DNA of 64,000 nucleotides from the NCBI GenBank assembly GCA_023417315.1, contig JAEZFW010000056.1, positions 135,033 to 199,032 of the forward strand, given 5' to 3'. The notes beneath the pieces were generated by a model. That model made no database searches. It was given only the letters and a program-made list of their open reading frames with translations, and had not been told where the DNA came from. Both the position numbers and the translations under genes were made by a program. Below, piece after piece: positions 60,490-64,000 of the stretch. The stretch comes from Pseudomonadota bacterium (GTDB lineage Bacteria > Pseudomonadota > Gammaproteobacteria > Steroidobacterales > Steroidobacteraceae). Every line of letters starts with the position of its first letter. Positions within the stretch are counted from its first letter, which is position 1.

Positions 60490-61092
60490 ATGGCCGGAAG
60501 TCAATCGAAGCAGTCGACGAAGGTGGCGAGGCGAGCGTCAAAGAAAGCGTCAAAGAAGGCGTCAAAGAACACCACCAAGAACGCATCCAAGAGATCACCC
60601 AAGAAATCACCGAAGAAAGCTGCAGCGAAGCAAGCCACGAAGGTAAGCAAGTCGCGCGCTGGTGCCAAGCCCGCGACGCGAAAGAATCAAGAACCGGTTC
60701 TGCTCTCGGGTGGCAATCCTCAGATCGCGAAGGGCTATGGAGATACCCCCGTGCAGGCCTATATCGCGGCGATGCCTGACTGGAAGAAGGGACTAGGTCA
60801 ATGGCTCGATGCCGTCATCGAGCGCACCGTACCGGGTGTGCAAAAAGCGGTGAAGTGGAATTCGCCTCTTTACGGCAAAGAGGGCGATGGCTGGTTCCTG
60901 AGCTTCCATTGCTTCACGAAGTACGTGAAGGTGGCGTTCTTTCGCGGCACATCGCTGCGCCCAGTGCCGCCCGGCGAATCCAAGCATAAGGAAGTGCGCT
61001 ATCTGGACATCTACGAGGACGATCCGCGGGATGAAACGCAGCTCTCCTCCTGGGTGAAGCAAGCGAGCGAGCTGCCCGGCGAGCGTATGTGA
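60490..61092 (+). CDS. DUF1801 protein with histone-H1-like lysine-rich tail (copy 1)
   Basis: A 200-residue protein with GGAGG 8 bases before ATG 60490. Residues 1-68 are a Lys/Ala/Ser tail with repeats of KKASKK and KKSPKK, like eukaryotic H1 or bacterial Hc1/AlgP. The rest is DUF1801 (YdhG/YjhX-like): VQAYIAAMPDWKKGLGQWLD, VPGVQKAVKWNSPLYGKEGD and FFRGTSLRPVPPGESKHKEV. The tail was probably built by repeat expansion. It should bind DNA; the DUF1801 function is unknown. A second protein of the same plan follows 50 bases later. Confidence 0.85.
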   Translation: MAGSQSKQSTKVARRASKKASKKASKNTTKNASKRSPKKSPKKAAAKQATKVSKSRAGAKPATRKNQEPVLLSGGNPQIAKGYGDTPVQAYIAAMPDWKKGLGQWLDAVIERTVPGVQKAVKWNSPLYGKEGDGWFLSFHCFTKYVKVAFFRGTSLRPVPPGESKHKEVRYLDIYEDDPRDETQLSSWVKQASELPGERM

Positions 61093-61142
61093 AGGCGACG
61101 CACGTCTGTGCTGTGTCATTTGCGTCTGATTGGAGTATTGGA

Positions 61143-61658
61143 ATGAGCACGAAGGCGAAGAAGACCGCGAAGGCGAAGTCCTCCAAGACTAAGGCCGCTA
61201 AGAGGAAGACGACGCGCACGACCACAGCGAAGAAAAAGAGCACAGGCGCTCCAAAGACACAGAGCGCCGGCAGCTCTCCCTCTAAATTGATCGATGCACG
61301 AATCAAAGAGCTGCGCGATTGGCGCGGCGAGACGCTTGCCAAAGTTCGTGCGCTCATCAAAGAAGCCGATCCCGAGGTGATCGAAGAGTGGAAGTGGCGC
61401 GGCGTCCCGGTATGGTCTCACGACGGCATCATCTGCACCGGTGAGACATATAAGAGTGTGGTGAAGATGACGTTCGCGAAGGGAGCGTCATTGCAAGATC
61501 CAGCGAAGCTGTTCAACTCCAGCCTCGAAGGCAATGCTCGCCGTGCGATCGACATTCACGAAGGCGAGAAGATCGACGAGAACGCGCTCAAGGCGCTCAT
61601 TCGTGCGGCTGTCGCGTTGAACACATCGACGCGCGTGAGGAAATCGAAGGCTCGCTGA
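61143..61658 (+). CDS. DUF1801 protein with lysine-rich tail (copy 2)
   Basis: A 171-residue protein; ATG 61143 follows GGAG at 7 bases. The tail (1-50) is KKTAKAKSSKTKAAKRKTT-like, and the DUF1801 core has IKELRDWRGETLAKVRALIK, IEEWKWRGVPVWSHDGIICT and VKMTFAKGASLQDPAKLFNS. The core is only distantly similar to copy 1, so this is not a recent duplication, but the tail was kept or regained. Co-orientation and 50-base spacing suggest an operon. Role unknown. Confidence 0.85.
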   Translation: MSTKAKKTAKAKSSKTKAAKRKTTRTTTAKKKSTGAPKTQSAGSSPSKLIDARIKELRDWRGETLAKVRALIKEADPEVIEEWKWRGVPVWSHDGIICTGETYKSVVKMTFAKGASLQDPAKLFNSSLEGNARRAIDIHEGEKIDENALKALIRAAVALNTSTRVRKSKAR

Positions 61659-61796
61659 GAAGACGCACACGCATCCATCTCTGAGCGCGCTCGGAAGAGA
61701 GTGGGGCGCTCATGCCCTTTTGGCGTATGGGCAGCATTCCATCGCGGCGTAAGCTGGGAGCGCGGGAGCACCTCCCCTGCTCGATGGAAGCGCGTC

Positions 61797-63554
61797 ATGT
61801 TCTGCTCATCACGAACGAGCATCCGTCTCCTTGCGATCGTTCTGCTGATCGCCGCGCCGATCGCGCAAGCCGTCGACATCTGGACCGTGGGTGTGAACAA
61901 CACTCGTCAGGGCTGGAACAGATTCGAAACCGTTCTGACACCCGCGACGGTGCCGAATCTCAAGAAGCTGCGCGAGTTTGTCGTCGACGAAAAAATCGAT
62001 GTCACGCCGCTCGTCATCGGCGATAGATTGATTGTCTGCTCGATGACGAACACGGTGTTCGTGTTCGACGTGAATTCAGGCGCCGATCTCGTAAGGCGTC
62101 AGCTCGCTGCGCCTTTCGACCCGCGCCCCGATCCGGGGCAGATGGATCGATGGAAGCTGTATCACAACTGGGGGATCACAGCGACACCGGTGGTCGATGT
62201 CGCGACGAACACATTGTATGTGACGACGTTCGGTAAACCGAACGCGAACAGCGAGAACACGGAGCGCAACAACTTACTCTTCATTCTCGATGCGGCGACG
62301 CTTGCCGATAAAGCACCGCCTGTGCTCATCGCGGGCGCCGCCGAGAATGGCGGCGGCGAGATCGCGAACGGATTTGCGACGCCTTACCAGAAACTTCGTG
62401 CAGGTCTTGGATTGTTGACTGGCGCAGATGGCAACAAGGCCGTCGTCGTTTCGTTCTCGATCAATGGCGAGAACCCGCGTGGTCCAGGGCACGGCTTCGT
62501 CGTGGCATACGACGTGCGCGGACTCCATCGCGATCCTGGATTCATGCCGACTCCCGCGATCTGGAATGTCACGCCTGGTGGTGGCGCCGGAGGCGTGTGG
62601 ATGTCCGGCTCGGGTCCTGCGATCGATGGCAATGATATTTATCTCGCGACCGGCAATGGAATGGATCCCGGCACGATGCCTGGCAACTTCGGCGAAAGCT
62701 TCGTGAAGCTTCGCTACACACCAGGCGTTGCTCGCGTCGACAACGGCAAGCCGAAGCTCGTTGTCGATGACTTCTGGGGCGCGTTCAGCGATTTCGGTCG
62801 GCTCGATGAAGATCAGGATCTCGGTGCGGCGGGTGTGTTCATCATTCCAGAGCGAGGCAATCTGATCGGTGGCGGCAAGGACGGGATCCTCTACAACCTG
62901 AACAAGGACAACCTCGGCAAGAACACCTGGGATCCGCAGTTCAATCTTCCGTTCGTCGCAACGTATCTGCCCAATCAGCCGAACGGACCGGCAGGTCTGC
63001 CAACGACGACCGCACCCGATCCGAACTGGCCGATCGTCAATCGCGATCGCAACCATTTCTCGCAAACACCGACCGGCAAGAGCTATCACATTCACGGCAC
63101 GCCCGTTTACATGGAGGACACGCAGGGCGGCTATATATATGTATGGGGGGAGAACGAACGGCTAAAGGTTTACAACTACGATTTCGCGACCAAGCGCATC
63201 GCCGCGTACCGCGCGCAAGGTCGGCGCTTCGCCTCAGGCGACATGGAGCCGCCCGGCGGAATGCCTGGCGGACGACTCGTGCTCTCGTCGAACGGCACGA
63301 CGCCGAGCACGGGTGTGGTATGGGGCGTCTATCCGACGCAAGGCAATGCGAACTCGATGGTCGTGCACGGCGCACTCGTCGCATACGATGCCACTCGCGT
63401 CCTGATTGGCGGGAGACTGCGAGAGCTCTTCCACAGCGATGACGATCCCGCCGACGACATGGGCAACTTCGCGAAGTACTCGACCCCGATCGTCGCGAAC
63501 GGAAAGGTCTACGTCGGCACGTTCAGCAACAAGGTCGTGCAGTACGGGCTGTGA
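61797..63554 (+). CDS. Exported PQQ-like beta-propeller protein
   Basis: A 585-residue exported propeller from ATG 61797 (GGAAG 7 bases upstream). The leader RLLAIVLLIAAPIAQA is cut before VDIWTVGVNNTRQGWNRFET, a pattern seen in pyrrolo-quinoline-quinone repeats. Blades show DVTPLVIGDRLIVCSMTNTV, NWGITATPVVDVATNTLYVT and NGKVYVGTFSNKVVQYGL. Catalytic PQQ ligands (Glu/Asn/Asp in alcohol dehydrogenases) are not clear, so it may be a non-enzymatic propeller. Neighbours give no hint. Start could be earlier, but the leader supports this one. Confidence 0.85.
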   Translation: MFCSSRTSIRLLAIVLLIAAPIAQAVDIWTVGVNNTRQGWNRFETVLTPATVPNLKKLREFVVDEKIDVTPLVIGDRLIVCSMTNTVFVFDVNSGADLVRRQLAAPFDPRPDPGQMDRWKLYHNWGITATPVVDVATNTLYVTTFGKPNANSENTERNNLLFILDAATLADKAPPVLIAGAAENGGGEIANGFATPYQKLRAGLGLLTGADGNKAVVVSFSINGENPRGPGHGFVVAYDVRGLHRDPGFMPTPAIWNVTPGGGAGGVWMSGSGPAIDGNDIYLATGNGMDPGTMPGNFGESFVKLRYTPGVARVDNGKPKLVVDDFWGAFSDFGRLDEDQDLGAAGVFIIPERGNLIGGGKDGILYNLNKDNLGKNTWDPQFNLPFVATYLPNQPNGPAGLPTTTAPDPNWPIVNRDRNHFSQTPTGKSYHIHGTPVYMEDTQGGYIYVWGENERLKVYNYDFATKRIAAYRAQGRRFASGDMEPPGGMPGGRLVLSSNGTTPSTGVVWGVYPTQGNANSMVVHGALVAYDATRVLIGGRLRELFHSDDDPADDMGNFAKYSTPIVANGKVYVGTFSNKVVQYGL

Positions 63555-63682
63555 GCAGTGGCGGCACGATCAAGGAGCGGCGTTAGCAGCCCTATCGGCA
63601 AGTCAGAGGAGAAGGCGGGCTCAGCAATCTCTTAACGGCGAGCCCGAATAGAAGGCAGGTTCAGTGACCTCTTATCGGCGTC

Positions 63683-63712
63683 ATCCCGACGGAGGTCGGG
63701 ATCCAGACACCA
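63683..63712. repeat. GTCATCCCGAC...GTCGGGATCCAG dispersed repeat
   Basis: GTCATCCCGAC-GGAG-GTCGGGATCC forms a stem of about 8 bp. It is a familiar intergenic repeat type in proteobacteria and differs from the GTAG REPs. Confidence 0.6.
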
Positions 63713-63773
63713 ACATCGCAACGAAACATCGCGCAGGGCAAGTGCTGATCCTTGTTGCGAAGGAGAAGGCGTC

Positions 63774-64000
63774 ATGAAGAACTTTCTTTTCATTGCAGCC
63801 ATCGGTCTAAGTACGTGCACGATCGCTCACGCGCAACAGGCGTCCACTGCGCCGGAGACTGCACCGACCACAGCAGCGGAAGCTGCACCCGCTACCAGCA
63901 CTCCACCAAGTCAAGGACTCAGCGATCTCGAAGCGATGACGTTCGACTGCCCGGGGGGGGGGGGGGCCCCCCCCCCCCCCCCGGGGGCGCCGGGGGGCCG
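63774..64000 (+). CDS. Exported protein of unknown function (5' part only)
   Basis: ATG 63774 follows AAGGAG, and the leader NFLFIAAIGLSTCTIAHA is cut before QQASTAPETAPTT. A Thr/Ala/Pro-rich stretch and SDLEAMTFDC follow. From about 63953 the sequence becomes runs of G and C, so the frame after the cysteine is not reliable. The true gene continues beyond the window. Confidence 0.7.
   Translation, partial: MKNFLFIAAIGLSTCTIAHAQQASTAPETAPTTAAEAAPATSTPPSQGLSDLEAMTFDCPGGGGAPPPPPGAPGG
63953..64000. other. G/C homopolymer tract at window end, probably an assembly artefact
   Basis: The last 48 bases are almost only runs of G and C (13 G, then 16 C, then mixed G/C). It breaks a good coding sequence, unlike anything earlier in the window, which fits a contig end with low-quality bases. 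Confidence 0.8.

Overview
This 64 kb window looks like the chromosome of a free-living, GC-rich Gram-negative bacterium. The evidence is a porin, lipoproteins with lipoboxes, an RND pump, an OmpA-family lipoprotein, an entericidin and two Tat-exported proteins. A guanidine-II riboswitch in front of a gdx/sugE exporter, GTAG-headed REP sequences and GTP-type PEP carboxykinase fit a gammaproteobacterium, perhaps of the Xanthomonadales/Nevskiales/Steroidobacterales type. That placement is inference; there is no rRNA or other phylogenetic marker here. Gene density is high, GTG and TTG starts are common, and no prophage, complete insertion sequence, tRNA, rRNA or CRISPR array was seen.

Region 1 (1-15.5 kb) is a catabolic and secretion cluster: an MFS transporter, a small protein plus methyltransferase, an FCD-type GntR regulator, a hydantoinase-type cyclic amidohydrolase, a LeuC/LeuD-type dehydratase pair, an HMG-CoA-lyase-like aldolase, a CaiB/BaiF CoA-transferase, a small homeodomain-like protein, GTP-dependent PEPCK, a Tat-exported VOC-fold protein, and two paralogous secreted proteins with an internal duplication. 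Near-identical palindromic sites (core ACTAAGTTACCTTAGT) stand before the hydantoinase operon and before the VOC operon, and a weaker copy stands between the MFS gene and the methyltransferase operon. I infer one GntR-controlled regulon that takes up a substrate, opens its ring, hydrates and cleaves the acid or its CoA ester, and sends the C3/C4 product to PEP. The substrate is unknown, and this is the best candidate for an undescribed system.

Region 2 (15.6-26.4 kb) holds an exported methyltransferase, a glycosyltransferase, a DUF2231 membrane protein with a lipoprotein glucose/sorbosone-dehydrogenase-like enzyme, a porin, a RibD/DHFR-like reductase and a two-gene RND efflux system. Region 3 (26.4-53.4 kb) is rich in stress and envelope genes: a PoxB-like TPP enzyme, PRC-barrel and BON proteins, an ion channel fused to a DUF2254 remnant, a MoxJ-like binding protein, DUF2243, an exported NADP-binding protein, an OmpA lipoprotein, a three-gene NHEJ operon (zinc ribbon and two Ku genes), a solitary DUF2384 antitoxin-like protein, a YVTN propeller, a DUF1080 protein, an acyltransferase, PspC, entericidin, a LuxR-type regulator, a histidine kinase and an ODP-like MBL protein. 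Several repeat families occupy its intergenic spaces.

Region 4 (53.4-64 kb) has a 1495-residue double hybrid kinase, the riboswitch-controlled guanidinium exporter, GNAT, SDR, YnfA, two DUF1801 proteins with histone-H1-like tails, a PQQ-like propeller, and a truncated secreted protein that runs into a G/C homopolymer tract at the window end, probably a contig-end artefact.
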